From positions 34,947 through 98,946 of the forward strand of contig JAGVSM010000888.1 in the NCBI GenBank assembly GCA_022494885.1: a stretch of 64,000 bases of DNA, in the 5' to 3' direction. This document shows, piece by piece, positions 34,440 to 46,095 of the stretch (position 1 is its first letter; each line of letters opens with the position of its first letter). A program made the position numbers and the translations under genes. Below the pieces are notes generated by a model, which was given only the letters and a program-made list of their open reading frames with translations, did not search any database and had not been told where the DNA came from. The stretch comes from Micrasema longulum. Its lineage: Eukaryota > Arthropoda > Insecta > Trichoptera > Brachycentridae.

Positions 34440-34605
34440 TAACATATTACAACAGATATGAATAACATTTAAGATAAGGTAGTATAGAATTCAAGGCATC
34501 TACAGGGCTTATGACCTGACATTGGCTGGTTTAAGTGGCCACTTTCCACTCTGTGTAACATTCACCATTCTGCCCAAATTTGAACATTTATATTCTTTCA
34601 TCTGT
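34440..34605 (+). mobile_element. Family E MITE
   Basis: ACATATTACAACAGATATGA, GACCTGACATTGGCTGGTTT, GTGGCCACTTTCCACTCTG and CATTCACCATTCTGCCC. Confidence 0.78.
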
Positions 34606-35708
34606 TGATGTCATGAAGAAAAATCAATATGTGTATTATATCAAAACGTAAAAATAAAAACCACTTAAAAACAATTATAAAATTAGTGAAATTAAATTAA
34701 AATTTAAACAAAATTTATTATGTGAATAAATAAACAGATTTAAAAAAATAGAAATTTAAAAAAGTAATTTGTAAACATAATTGAAATAAAAAATTAATGC
34801 AAATTAAATAATTTTTATGAAATAAAGTATTTTTTTCAGTTAAAAATATAAAATAATATTTTTATAACTGACAAAACATAATATTGTTGTTTGTAGTAAA
34901 ATACTTTTTTTAAGCGTACAATACGTACATTGGCGACGTGATGTTTTAATTGAGTAGAAGGGGTATCTAACTTTAAAACAATCTAAAAGTACGTGGTTAG
35001 CTGATTGGACTACCATAAAAGTCATGAGCTCGTTTGTCGACGTGGATCACTGTAATATTTTTAGATGAGATTTCACTGTAATATTTTAAATTAACCCTCA
35101 ATCGCAACTCTGATTATCTTGCCAGTAATTAAAGATAATAGTAATACAGAAGCTAGTTTAACAATTATTTATTTGTACATTTTACTTTTTACAAACATAT
35201 ACATTTTAAATACATAAAAGAGCGGGCAATCGCCTAAAAGTATTTCTTCCTACCTACCTGAACCGTACAGTTTGAGGAAAAAATATGTAAATGAACATGT
35301 TTTAGACAGAATCTTATAACTTCATACAAAATTTAAATAAAAAATAAACTAAAAATCTACCCTTTACTATGAGGGGGGTGGGACGGAAAAAAGAAGGACA
35401 ACGCAAAAATAAAGAAGAAGGAAAACAGAAAAAAACAAATATTTAGATTGTGACATTTCTATCTTATTTTTAATTAAAGACGCTTAGAACAATTATATAA
35501 TAGAATAGAAAATTATAAATACCCTTAAATTCTCTTTTAAAACACCACAGCTTGCCCATATGAGTCTCCTTTTCTTTTCTTTTTTTTATATATATATATT
35601 TTTTTTATATGGGAGTTGCTTTATTATTTACCTTGCTTATAATATACAAGGTTTATACATAAAAAGGTGGATTTTTCTGCAATTAAATTTCTTTAATTTT
35701 ATCTAAAC

Positions 35709-36153
35709 TGTTACGATCAGGAGGAATATACTTATGTGGACCAATCGGGAACTTCTCAACATTGGCTCATGTGGAGAGGAAACCACTTAAAACTCTTCAG
35801 GAGAAGCAAGCCTGTTGGCAGCAGTCAACAGGCCTGCCGTTCCACTAGAGGAGTGTTCGGCATTTTCTTCCCTACTTTGGTTTATTTTACCAATTGCCTG
35901 CACTATATTTATCATGTATGATACTACCTCTCGTGTGAGTTCTTTATTACCTACGGATATGAGTCTCCTTGGCGTCGCCCACACACACGGAAAAATTGCT
36001 CAGCTGGCTGAAGGAGCTCTTTTTAATCTGGTAGCCTTAGCATATTTGTGCATATTTGTGTTGAGGGTAATCCAGAAGCACATAATATGCACTTCACTAG
36101 ATTGTGAAAACAGGGAAGTGAATTTTTCACTGGCTGGGATTAAATTGATTTGA
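35709..36153. other. Unassigned coding-like stretch
   Basis: Base composition rises here and both strands are unusually open. The + strand is open from 35791 to 36153 (about 120 codons; reads EASLLAAVNRPAV, then two hydrophobic stretches LLWFILPIACTIFI and LFNLVALAYLCIFV). The - strand 35984-35787 reads REVVSYMINIVQAIGKI and SSSGTAGLLTAANRLASPEE. I recognise neither. An old retroelement or a host exon are both possible. Confidence 0.3.
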
Positions 36154-37030
36154 CATGATCAATTTGTTTAAATGAAAACAAAACGTTTCAAAAGTCTTGA
36201 AACTATTTTTGGAAGCCACCAGATCTGTATATCACAGTAGAAATTAAAATTAAAATTATTGAAACATAAGTCCCAACTATATGGGACTAAAGACCTGTAT
36301 TGCGTTCTGACAAACAATAAATTTAAACAACTAGGCACAACATTTGTTATACAAAACAAAAACATCATTAAAAATAACACATCAATATGAAAAGAACTAA
36401 CAAAAACACACATTTTATTTACATGAAACAAATTCAAATGTTTTTTTAATTTGTTTAGAATAAAAATTGCTAGTTTCCTACTCAAATCCCTCCCTCCACT
36501 CTTGAAAGTGGGTTTTGTTCTCGAGAGCTAATGATAATAAATTGTATTTCCCTAAGTTGTTATGCCGGGTGATATAATCACTCATAACTAAATGACACAA
36601 GCCATATCAACCCGCAAGAACAGGATCAGTACCTGAAAGTATTCAAAATTAAGGATTCTAAGTGCAAAAATGTTACCTGGGTAACTATTGTTATATGGTT
36701 ATTTCAAAGTTATTTATTTGAAATACGTATGTAGCGCCTACATATTTAAAATTTAATAAAATAGCTCTATTTCTAAGGCCATTTTAATTAAAAACACTTG
36801 TTTTCATTACCAAGATTTAACATTATAATAATTCAACCTTGTCTTTTTTTTAATCCGGTTCCTCATTTTGTAACCTAGGGCTATTTTTTTGCCTTGTGAA
36901 TTAAATCAAATTGAATTACGATACCTTTGAATAAATCAATAAACTTAAGAATTTATTCAATGCTCTATAATTATGCTTACACAAATAATATTAACGTATT
37001 AGAAGCCTACGTGCTCTAAAAACGAGCACA

Positions 37031-38166
37031 TGTAGAGGAAAGTGACCAAATACGGAATAACGTTTTGTTTTCTGGACAAAAAAGAAAACCATTTTACAAA
37101 TTAAAGACTTTTAATGGTAATCATGATTAGCAATACGTTTTTGCTAATCATGATTACCATTACGTTGAATTCAGTAATAATCTTATAGTTTTAATATTCA
37201 TTATCAACATTTTTCAAAAATCTAAGTAACCAAATGGTGGCTATTTATTGTACTACTATGGAATAGGTACTCAAATATGGAAAATTAGAATTAAGCACGA
37301 AGTATTTTTTTTTAATTAATGAAAATTATACTCATCTTTAAAGAGGTCAGAGAGACTTGTTAAAAATTAGATCAAACTTAATCTACTCCAAATTAAATTT
37401 CCAATTATCGGATCAGCGTGGCGCAGTCATTATGTGCCCAGAGCCTACATAATAGACATTTGAAACTACATCTTTCATTAAACCTTTTTTAGAAAAAAAT
37501 ATAGTCGCTGCGATCCTGACTTTCTTTTTTCCTTTGTTTGCTTTCTTTTTGTTTTTTTTAAAAATATTTTTTATTCTTTATTTTCAATACCAAATCATTT
37601 ACATTTGGTCACATTAGCTTTTCTGCCCCCCTAAAATATTTTCATTATTTTATTTGACACCGAGTTTTTTTGTTTTTTACTATAGTGGCGAAGATATTCT
37701 AAAAATAAATTTCACAATCAATTTATTAATACTTTAATTGAGGTACAAAACAGCCTCCTAAGTTTAATAACCCAAATACGGAATTTTTCATTATTACACC
37801 ACCAGTAACTATCCATATTCGCAATAACAAAAATAAATTTATTAGTATATTTTACAAATAACAAAACACAAACAATAAAACGTATTGAACGTATAAAGAC
37901 AATCACTATACAGCTTGCTGAACATGTAATCATAGCATTATTTTCAACAAGTTAATGAAAATTATAAAGCTTTTACGTATCTTGTAAAATTTCATATCTA
38001 AAACAAAAAAACTTTTGCCACTCCAAAAACGTTCGTCGGAATGACAAGAAAAAATAAGTGAATAAGATAAAATATTATGGTCTTGTATTGCATCATAAAC
38101 TGTTCGAAATAAATGACGGTATTCCATATTAGGGATACTATTCCATATTTGGTAACTTTCCTCTAC
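37031..38166. mobile_element. 1.1 kb non-autonomous TIR element
   Basis: TGTAGAGGAAAGTGACCAAA at the left matches the reverse of TTTGGTAACTTTCCTCTACA at the right with one mismatch and the match continues for about 8 more bases (TACGGAAT / ATTCCATA). A perfect hairpin lies just inside the left end (37112-37162). No transposase domain is recognisable in the interior. Confidence 0.7.
37112..37162. repeat. Perfect 22 bp hairpin with a 7 nt loop
   Basis: TAATGGTAATCATGATTAGC (continuing AA) is the exact reverse complement of the stretch 37141-37162. The arm itself contains the palindrome AATCATGATT. It is subterminal in the 37031-38166 element. Confidence 0.92.
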
Positions 38167-38557
38167 AGCTATTTAAAAGAAAATGGAGAACCTCTTTCAG
38201 AAGATAATAACTGTTAATGTATTTGATTATTCATTCAGATTTACATACATACATACATACAAATTTATATGTATATTGAAGAGAAGAGAGTTAATAAAAA
38301 ACTGTTAACAATTCTTAGATACCTAGGTAGATTTTTTTTTACATTGCCATGTCATTATCTTAAGTAACTGTGTAACATTCATCATTCTGCATTAGCATGT
38401 TTGAATATCCATACTGCTTCAATTTTTTGATCTGTTGTATTTCGTACAGAAATCTGAATCCTTTTTTTAAGTACATGAAATTATTTCAATAATTTCACCA
38501 GCCAACTTTGATACGCCTGGTTTTTTTTATTTTGAAACTTTCTTATCTTATACAAGC

Positions 38558-38981
38558 TTTTCAGAGGGAGATCGTAAACCTTTAGAGGAACATTCCTCAT
38601 GGTAAGCTGTAAAAAAAACCCAATAAAATTTTTCCAAAATGTAATTTTTAAAAAAAATCTCAAAATGTAGTAAATCCTTAATTTCTCAGACATGCAGTCC
38701 CTCCAACAACCACTACCCCTCTCCTACCCAGCCGCTTCACTTGTCTGCGTCTGGTGCGTATCGCTTCGATGGTCAAATACGTTTATATCTTTTTTTTTTG
38801 GTTGTCGAGGAGGGGTAGGGGTTTGCGGAAGGGAAGCTAGTGCGAAAAATTAAAGGTTTACTCCATTTTGATATCATGTTCTTTTTTTTTAAAATGAATT
38901 TTTGGAAATATTAAATACAGATTTTTTTAAAGCTTACCATGAGGAATATTCCTCTGAAGTTTCACGGTCAGGCCCTGAAAA
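38558..38981. mobile_element. Family I MITE, 424 bp with about 50 bp TIRs
   Basis: TTAGAGGAACATTCCTCATG then GTAAGCT on the left mirrors AGCTTACC and ATGAGGAATATTCCTCTGAA on the right. A CTACCC..CCGCTTC segment and GGTCAAATACGTTT in the interior recur in the copy at 57771. Confidence 0.8.
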
Positions 38982-39135
38982 ATCGTGTACATCCAAAACA
39001 TATCTTCAAAGGTTTACACGTACGGACTTACTTATAAAAAATCAAATGTAACGAAGGAGGCAGTTAGGACCCCCAATAGTTTGTACTGTTGGAGAGGATG
39101 ATGATAATTTTTTGATATTTCAATTTTGTACTTTG

Positions 39136-39290
39136 TTTTTTGCACCACAATAGATTAAGAGGCCTTATCGTAGTAGCGATTGAAGCACAGAACACCCAGG
39201 CTTTAAAATATCACAATTAATTATTGTGATCTTACCGGGAATCGAATTCGGAACCTTCCGTGTGTATGGCCACACTATACTACAGGGGCC
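39136..39290 (-). mobile_element. SINE B, reverse copy
   Basis: TTGCACCACAATAGATTAAG, GCACAGAACACCCAGGCTTT, GGGAATCGAATTCGGAACC and CTACAGGGGCC run from tail to head. Confidence 0.8.
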
Positions 39291-39704
39291 GTCAATTCGA
39301 TACGAAAACGGTTTTTCTCACCCTATGAAATATTTTTAATTAATTTATTTTGATATTATTTATACGGTCTAAACCAATTACAACAAATACATGAAAATAA
39401 ATATCTAAAAGAAACTATTATATATAATTGATTAATAATATATTTATTTATTTATTATATATACGGCCTTAGCTAATTACAACAGTTATATGAAGAAACA
39501 TAAATACAAGAAACTAAACAAAAACTAGGTAGCAAAGACAAACTAGAGCAATAAAATACTGGTAAACAATATATTTATAAACACTTCTAACATATAAGAT
39601 TTCAAACTAAGCCGTGTCAATCCATCTTTATCCCACAGTATTTTAGTGGCGAAGTGATCTACAAAAAGCCGGAAGATCGGAAAAAGAATTCCAAGGTATG
39701 GGAT

Positions 39705-40118
39705 GAATGAGAAGTTCAGTGTCTATTTAATATTTTTTCATATGTCAATAGACTATTAAACTAAGCAACAAAATAAATATTTGTAATTTAATATATTATC
39801 AGCGCTTTGTTTTTTTTAAGTTTCGTATTTCTGAAATGACTCCGCGTGTGACGTCAAAGGTTCTTCTCTGTAAGTTCTTCCTATTGGTTCGTTTACGGTA
39901 AGCAAACAGGATATCCTTCACAGCTGTCATATAATTGGTTGGTTCATATGAACCAGTGAAGTCGTTCAAAGTAGTGCGTTTTGTTAAAAAAAAAAAATAT
40001 TTTTACGTACATTTTCAAGAAACTTTGCAACTTTGTACAATTAAATGCTCTATTTTTTACCGCGCGCAAGAAAATCTTTATTGTATCCAATTTCTCGTAG
40101 GGCTGAAGTTCCTCATTG
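39705..40118. mobile_element. Family F MITE, complete
   Basis: GAATGAGAAGTTCAGTGTC to GGCTGAAGTTCCTCATTG. The interior has TGACGTCA at 39849-39856 and ATTGG at 39883 and 39934; it is closely similar to the copy at 2349. Confidence 0.85.
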
Positions 40119-40689
40119 ACTAATCTGCACATTCTGGACATTGGGACATAAAAACATTGATAAACGTTAAAATGTTTATGACAAAAAAAGAATAAGTCAG
40201 AAGATACGTCATTGAAATACTCGTACAGTTAATTAAACCTCAGTGAGGTATGTGAGTATATTTTAGCAAATTCAATGTTCAGCTTGTCAGTAAATTAGTT
40301 TGACATCACCGTAGCTGGTAAGCTTGGCATGGAAACTGGCATATCTAATATTGTGTGAGATATGCCGCATAGCCACTTTATTTCGCTCCAGTACAAAACG
40401 ACATATCTCAAGATAATTACCTGTCAGATTGATACCGCTTTAGGGCTCTAAATATCTCTAGATCCAAAGTGCATCGTTAGGTAATTAACGAACTGAGTGG
40501 AGGAGGGCCTTGCGATGCACTGGTTAAGATAATTTTGTTTATTAGATTTTTTGTACATAATGTTAATTGTACATTGGCGGGCTTATTGCTAAATGGCAAT
40601 TTCTTCCAACCAACCAAAAAAATAAAAGTTTTAATTTTACAATTCAAGTAACAAAACATATTTTTAAAAATATAAAAAAGCTAAAGATA

Positions 40690-41195
40690 TACGAGTATAA
40701 AAACATAAATAACGATATGTGTTTATAAATAATCTTAAATCGATACTATTACTCAATAGGGATAAGAAAAAAAGAGAAAAGAGGAAAGGAGGAGAAATTA
40801 AGGAAGAGAAAGGAGATGTTTCTTCAGACGTGATTTAAACAGAGATTCCACAACAGTCAAGCCGCATGGACACTATATGAGTAAGAGAAGAAAGAGGATT
40901 GTGGATGGGTATTAAGAGAGTACTTTGAGAATTATAAGGAAGAGGTAAATCATCAGCTGATAAGCGTTGAAATTTTTCACACAGGTATATTGGAGCGTTA
41001 GGACTATGAAGTACATTGAACAGAAGTGAGAAGGAGTGATAGTCTCTTCGCTGTCTAATTTTGAGCCATTTCAGTTGCCTACGATAATCAGAAATGTGGT
41101 CATATTTCCTAAGACCAAAAATGTACCTTATGCATATACTCGTATTCTGAAGTCGTTCAAATTTATCGAATTGTTCACAGCTTAAATCAGCCATG
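40690..41195 (-). pseudogene. Jockey-like LINE: C-terminal RT ORF end and 3' UTR
   Basis: The reverse strand 41194-40835 is open for 119 codons: FERLQNTSICIRYIFGLRKY, DHISDYRRQLKWLKIRQRRD and FSLLFNVLHSPNAPIYL are the conserved C-terminal blocks of jockey-clade reverse transcriptases. The rest of the element is 5'-truncated, as usual for LINEs. The 3' UTR extends to about 40690. The same family recurs at 48436-48970. Confidence 0.85.
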
Positions 41196-41212
41196 GAAAA
41201 TTTTCCCTCTTA

Positions 41213-41345
41213 CACGGAGGTTCCGGGTTGAATTCCTAGTGAGACTTCAAATTGAATACCAAGTACAATTTATCTCAAGCCTGAGTGATCTGTAATTTAA
41301 TTTACAGTTGTTATGTGAAATCCTGTGCTGTCTTGGTGCTCAAAC
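41213..41345 (+). mobile_element. SINE B, 5'-truncated
   Basis: ACACGGAGGTTCCGGGTTGA, CTCAAGCCTGAGTGATCTG and GTCTTGGTGCTCAA follow the family order. Confidence 0.6.
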
Positions 41346-41384
41346 AAGTAGAATAATGGATTGTACTGAACTTCTCCCTAAAGC

Positions 41385-41950
41385 TATGCGATTTGGCGTA
41401 TGCTAACTATGCGGTTCTTCTCCAAAAATATTTTCGTGATCTTCAGGAAATCGTTGAGAGACTGCAGGACAATTCTGCATGTCTGTGCCTTATGCGGGTA
41501 ATAGTAATACCTACTAGATCCATATTATGTGCAATAAGTCCTATCCTAACCCTTATCACCCACTTTTTGCACAAACAGCTCGAACCCGCTTAAGGTTGTT
41601 GTGGCAACGTTTTACTTGATGTGTGCTGTTTGAAACACTTATTTGTACTGGGTCAAAACTTAATGCTAACTGTTTAACCATTATATAATACCAATGGGTG
41701 TTCTTACATGGGTGCAAATCCTGGCTCCTCACCGAACTTGAGTATGTGCACGGCAAGTGCTTGATAACTAACATTGAAGTCCTGCACCCTTTAACAAGTT
41801 TCTTGAAGGTGCGGTGGTGAAAATTAGTTGGACACGTACTGCCGATGCTTCTGGAGAGCCTCACCACATGCCTCTTCTTCATACATGCGGGCTCCCGCCG
41901 TCCTGGAAGGCCAATGATGACGATGAATCGGAGGTGATGTCAAAGTTGAT
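41385..41950 (+). pseudogene. Decayed LINE reverse transcriptase (catalytic box and C-terminus)
   Basis: LAYANYAVLLQKYFRDLQEI corresponds to the RT catalytic box LxYADDxVLLA with the two aspartates lost (YADD became YANY). Downstream, GCKSWLLTELEYVHGKCL, KLVGHVLPM and GSRRPGRPMMT match later C-terminal blocks, in changing frames. It is clearly non-functional. Confidence 0.75.
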
Positions 41951-42585
41951 TTAGTTTTATGACCGTGCGTCTGTAGGATTTTTCCAACTGCGAGCCGTTT
42001 AGTGTGCTTTTTTTTAAACCCAAAAACTATGAATGAAAACATGTATTTTTTATACATTGATTGTTTTATCATTATAATTGGAAAAAATCCCCCTTATATT
42101 CCTGATTTGTGAAAATACTGTATTATTATATTGGTCATTAATAAATTTAAATTTTCGTCAGAATAGATCTCATAGCATACCTTTTACAGGCAGGTAACAA
42201 GAAATAAGATGATATAATAAGCTACCGAAGGTAATTTCGCGTCAAGAACATTTCAAAGAATCTAATAAATTAGACTCCTTTTTTGTCTTTGTTCTTCTTG
42301 TGTGCCGCTATTAGTAGATAATTTAATTTGATAAGCTACTATCTTTTGTGGTTGAGGATAAGGATTTCAAGTATAAAATGTGGATTTAATCCGAAAATTC
42401 TTGTGCTAAAATTTACTATCGTACACAGTGTTGTAATAATAATTAAAATTAAAAATGAATGCATACTGCAAACAAATCATTTTTTCGTAATTTCAGCATT
42501 TGTTAATTTGGTTTTTCTTTTATTATTATTTTCTTTTCTTTTATTTTTATTTTCTTTTAATGGTTATGTAACTATTTAATAATAA

Positions 42586-42640
42586 AAAAGGAATGGCCCA
42601 CGCTCAGACGCTGTAGTCTTTGTGGGCATTTTTCCAATTC
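42586..42640 (+). repeat. Dispersed hairpin module (copy 2), probable retroelement 3' end
   Basis: Same orientation and sequence as 1118-1185, again directly after an A-rich run. Substitutions (CATG to CACG, TTCG to TTTG) mostly respect the stems. Confidence 0.6.
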
Positions 42641-43079
42641 GTGTTTTAGCTTAATTTCAAGATGTATTTTTCTAAAGTGTATTTTTGTAATTATATTTCT
42701 ATGTAAATTAATATATGTATGGATTTTTTTTTTAATGCTGCGTTACTCTTGGGACATCACGTGATTACACGAAATTTAGAAGCAAATTGATTTAGATAAT
42801 AAGAAATTGAAAATTCTGCTTATTATTGCAAGATACTTCGATTGTAATAAAAATAGGCACACAGATGAGCGTGGATACCTACACATAAAGTCCAAAGCCT
42901 AAACAATCGCAAGCATTCTTACGCTTGTATTTTCAATTTCAGTATTTTATTTAAAAAAAATGGTTTCTTTTATAAATTTAACAGATATAATTGTTTGAAT
43001 AATACGAAAACCATTATAAATGTGATTTTTTTTATTTATTTATGTTTTAACATTGTTTATATTATTTTTTATACATAAT

Positions 43080-43500
43080 AATGTTCCCTCACTGGGGTGT
43101 CCCGTGCCGAAAGAAACAGTTTACAAAATGTGAAACATGTCTAAGATTAGCTATTTAACAATGTTAACATAATAATAACAATAAAAACGTAATTCATCCA
43201 ATTAACCTAATTATCATTAACATAATAAACAATAAAAAACTAAAATAATCATAAAAAACATAACCAATTTATATAGACCCATAGAACAAATTTCATAAAT
43301 ATTACACACATTTTACCTATTTGGCTTGATCCACTCATCGATCCGTGTGCATCCCACCTCCACTATCAATTTCTTAATAGCAATTTTATATTGTGAGAAC
43401 TTACTAATTGTCGTTATGGATAATGGAAGGAGATTGTACACTTTAACCGAGTAGTAGGCCAATCCTCTTTGACCGAAAGTTGTATTTATTTTTATTTTTT
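43080..43500 (-). pseudogene. LINE C-terminus and 3' UTR (jockey-like)
   Basis: The reverse strand reads FGQRGLAYYSVKVYNLLPLS, KFSQYKIAIKKLIVE and RIDEWIKPNR before a stop codon. The 3' UTR ends in the reverse of CACGGGACACCCCAGTGAGG, matching the tails at 8800-9040 and 63360-63560. Confidence 0.75.
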
Positions 43501-43699
43501 TATATTTTTTTCCAGCATCAGGGTGGAGTATCTAGTAACTCTTGTATTTGTAACGGAAGGTAGAGAATAATGTTTACGTGCGTATAATGTGACAAGTTTA
43601 TTGTATTTTTTCAGCTAAGCAGTCTCGTTGAATTTTTTAAATCATTTTTAAGCAATACCTGGCCAAATGAGATATAATAAGATATATACTAATTGAATT

Positions 43700-44110
43700 T
43701 GTAGAATTTTGCTGGTTTTGTGGCGTGGAGCTCCTACCCCAGTTGGAGATTGGCAAAAGATACGATGTTGATGTTTGATGCATATTTATTACACGGCGAA
43801 TAAAAAGTTGATTGAATCATGTCGCGTGACTGTTACGGCGATGATGTATAAAACTGACTGGGCTGACTTGGATGGGCTGACTGATAGAGCTGACTTGCTT
43901 CGGCTGACTGACGTTACCACGCCCTGTGGTCTCTTTATAGGCGGCGTTCCTTAGTTCTTCATGTTTCTATGGCGGGAACAAAGTTAATGTACTCCAAGAC
44001 GTTGCTCTTATGTAGACGAACGTCTTATATACAATATTGGTCTTGCAGAATATAGTATAATGTAACCAATCGAAAACGCCGAGTTGCTTCTTACAGTCGT
44101 TGCTCTATGA
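43700..44110. other. LTR-like or unassigned higher-GC block with GGCTGACT tandem repeats
   Basis: TTTTGTGGCGTGGAGCTCC opens a block with five variant GGCTGACT/AGCTGACT units at 43855-43912, a TATA-like CTCTTTATAGGC and CGGCG-rich sequence. A solo LTR is one reading, but no second copy or target duplication was seen. Confidence 0.25.
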
Positions 44111-44229
44111 TTTAGGTAAAATCATTTAGCACGTGTGTATGACATCGATTAATGGATTATGACCTTCACAAATTTATTAGACGAAAAATTATTAAAAATA
44201 CATAAAAACCTAAAACAAAATGATACAGA

Positions 44230-44406
44230 TTTTGAGGTTTTTTTGCACATAGGAAAGTGGGTATATGCAAGGACGCTATGAAAATACACCACAACACCCA
44301 GACTAAGTAAGAATTTTTTTTTTCTTTTTATTTCTTGCTATTGGCGGGAATTAAACCTGCGACGCTAATTTCACAGGTGGCCATATAACCAACTTTTTCA
44401 CAGCGC
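44230..44406 (-). mobile_element. SINE C, reverse copy
   Basis: AATACACCACAACACCCAGA, GGCGGGAATTAAACCTGCG and a CACAGCGCC end are the reverse of SINE C body and head. Confidence 0.8.
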
Positions 44407-44409
44407 CTG

Positions 44410-45430
44410 TCAGTTAATTAATAACTATAATGATTAGCTAAAACGAATAATATAATCAAATACTTTTGTGTAGGTATGTGTATTTACATATTTAACTACC
44501 TAGGTACATGTTATAGTCAAACCCTGGAACTATTGAAATTCTCAATATCAAATATCATTTAGATACTGGCTTCACAGTACTTAATTTGTGGAATTAATTA
44601 CCTTTATTATACTGGTAATATCATAGGTAAGTTTTTAAAACCATTAGGTAGGCTCACCTCGACTTACATAATCTATTAAGTTATTTTTATCTTGATTCTG
44701 ATCTTAATCAAATTTAGCCAAAAAAAATATACCTATTTCAGATTGATTGACTAAAGGGCCCACCCGACAGACACCTTTGTAAGATTACAACAGGAAGCGA
44801 AATAAAATAACTAAGTTTCCAAAATGGCTTCCGTTAAAAACCTTTTCTTCTTCTAGCCCAGCTGCCATTTCCAACATCCCCAAAACAAAACAAAGGTAGG
44901 TACTTATTTGTAATATGAAGTTGCCAGGAGATAAGCATATGTTATTTATGGCTTCCACAAGTGGTGATGATTGCAACTCTGATTTTACAATTACCATACT
45001 TATCTGATCATAAAAGTAATAGCGTTTTGTTTTTTGACTGGGACGAACTGGACGTTTAGATATTGAGTTATTTACATACAAAGTGAGTATTATTTTATTT
45101 TTTTTAATTTCGGAAATTATTTTAAATAAATTTATTTATTTTTTGCTGATAAAGCATTTCATCATGTGTGCTTTATTTTTATTTTTTTTAAAAAAGCATA
45201 CAGACGAGTTAAATAAAACCAAAACTATTCTCGAGTTAAATCTCAGATCACCATTTCCCAATTTTTCTAAAGGCGCAAACTGTTCAATATAACCTTTTTT
45301 ATCTTTTTTTGTAAAACATTTCTATATCTTCCACATACAAAACGAATTTGTAACGTTAGCAAAATACAAGACCATCGTATTATTTTTCATTGTAAGTATG
45401 TACGTAGTATATATCCATACTAATATTATA
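44410..45430. other. Intergenic, nothing recognised
   Basis: The 98-codon reverse frame at 44785-45081 shows no family motif. Confidence 0.4.
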
Positions 45431-45435
45431 TGAAT

Positions 45436-45622
45436 CGGGTTGTGGTCCCGTGGCTAGTGTTGCGGACTCACGGATTAGAGGTCCGAGGCTCTAAACCCAC
45501 TCTACCCCAACTTGATTTAAATTTTCTAATAGTGAGTTATTTACAACTCGTTAAAAATGCTCACCAAAATTAAAGGTTTTGGGTGAATTATAAGAACGCT
45601 AATATTTCTTTATTAAAAAAAA
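45436..45622 (+). mobile_element. SINE D, best-preserved copy
   Basis: CGGGTTGTGGTCCCGTGGCT, ACGGATTAGAGGTCCGAGG, AATAGTGAGTTATTTACAAC and TTATAAGAACGCTAATATTT. Confidence 0.88.
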
Positions 45623-45722
45623 TAGTAATGCTTTTATACGCCTGTGACTTTGTATTAGCGTACGCATTATGTAAATGACGCGAAGCGACGAAGGTAAATA
45701 AAGTTCTAATGTATCAATCTAA

Positions 45723-46095
45723 TGGGGAAATATCATGTGTATTTTACATTTTTAAGTAATAAAATATTGTCCAGTAAAAAAATAATTTCATTATTATTAG
45801 TGGCATATTTTTTTTTATTTGAATTTTCGAATTCCCGCAAAAACGGTAATTTCATTAACCACGCCCCAAATATGTCACGATTCGCGTTCATTTGTTCCCG
45901 CCCGAACATTGTCACGAATCTTGACGTCACAGTTGCGTTTTTCGTACGTATATTTCGTACGTAAGGTCTTTTTAAAATTTGTGTATAAGAAAATTTCTCA
46001 AAAATATACATATTGATTTTAAAAATACAATTAATAATTCTAATTTCATTTCACATATTTTTATCGGTATTCGGAGTATGTGATATTTCCCTTTT
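45723..46095. mobile_element. Family G TIR element
   Basis: GGGGAAATATCATGTGTATT on the left mirrors GAGTATGTGATATTTCCCTT on the right. The interior has GAATTCCCGCAAAAACGGT and TTGACGTCACAG (TGACGTCA at 45922-45929). It shares most of its length with 51330-51706. Confidence 0.7.

Noticed and set aside
38243..38262. (ACAT)n tract as a feature of interest
   Set aside because: Short ordinary microsatellite.
45678..45695. ACGCGAAGCG motif as a regulatory site
   Set aside because: A similar GCGCGAAGCGC at 5172 has different context; too short to support.
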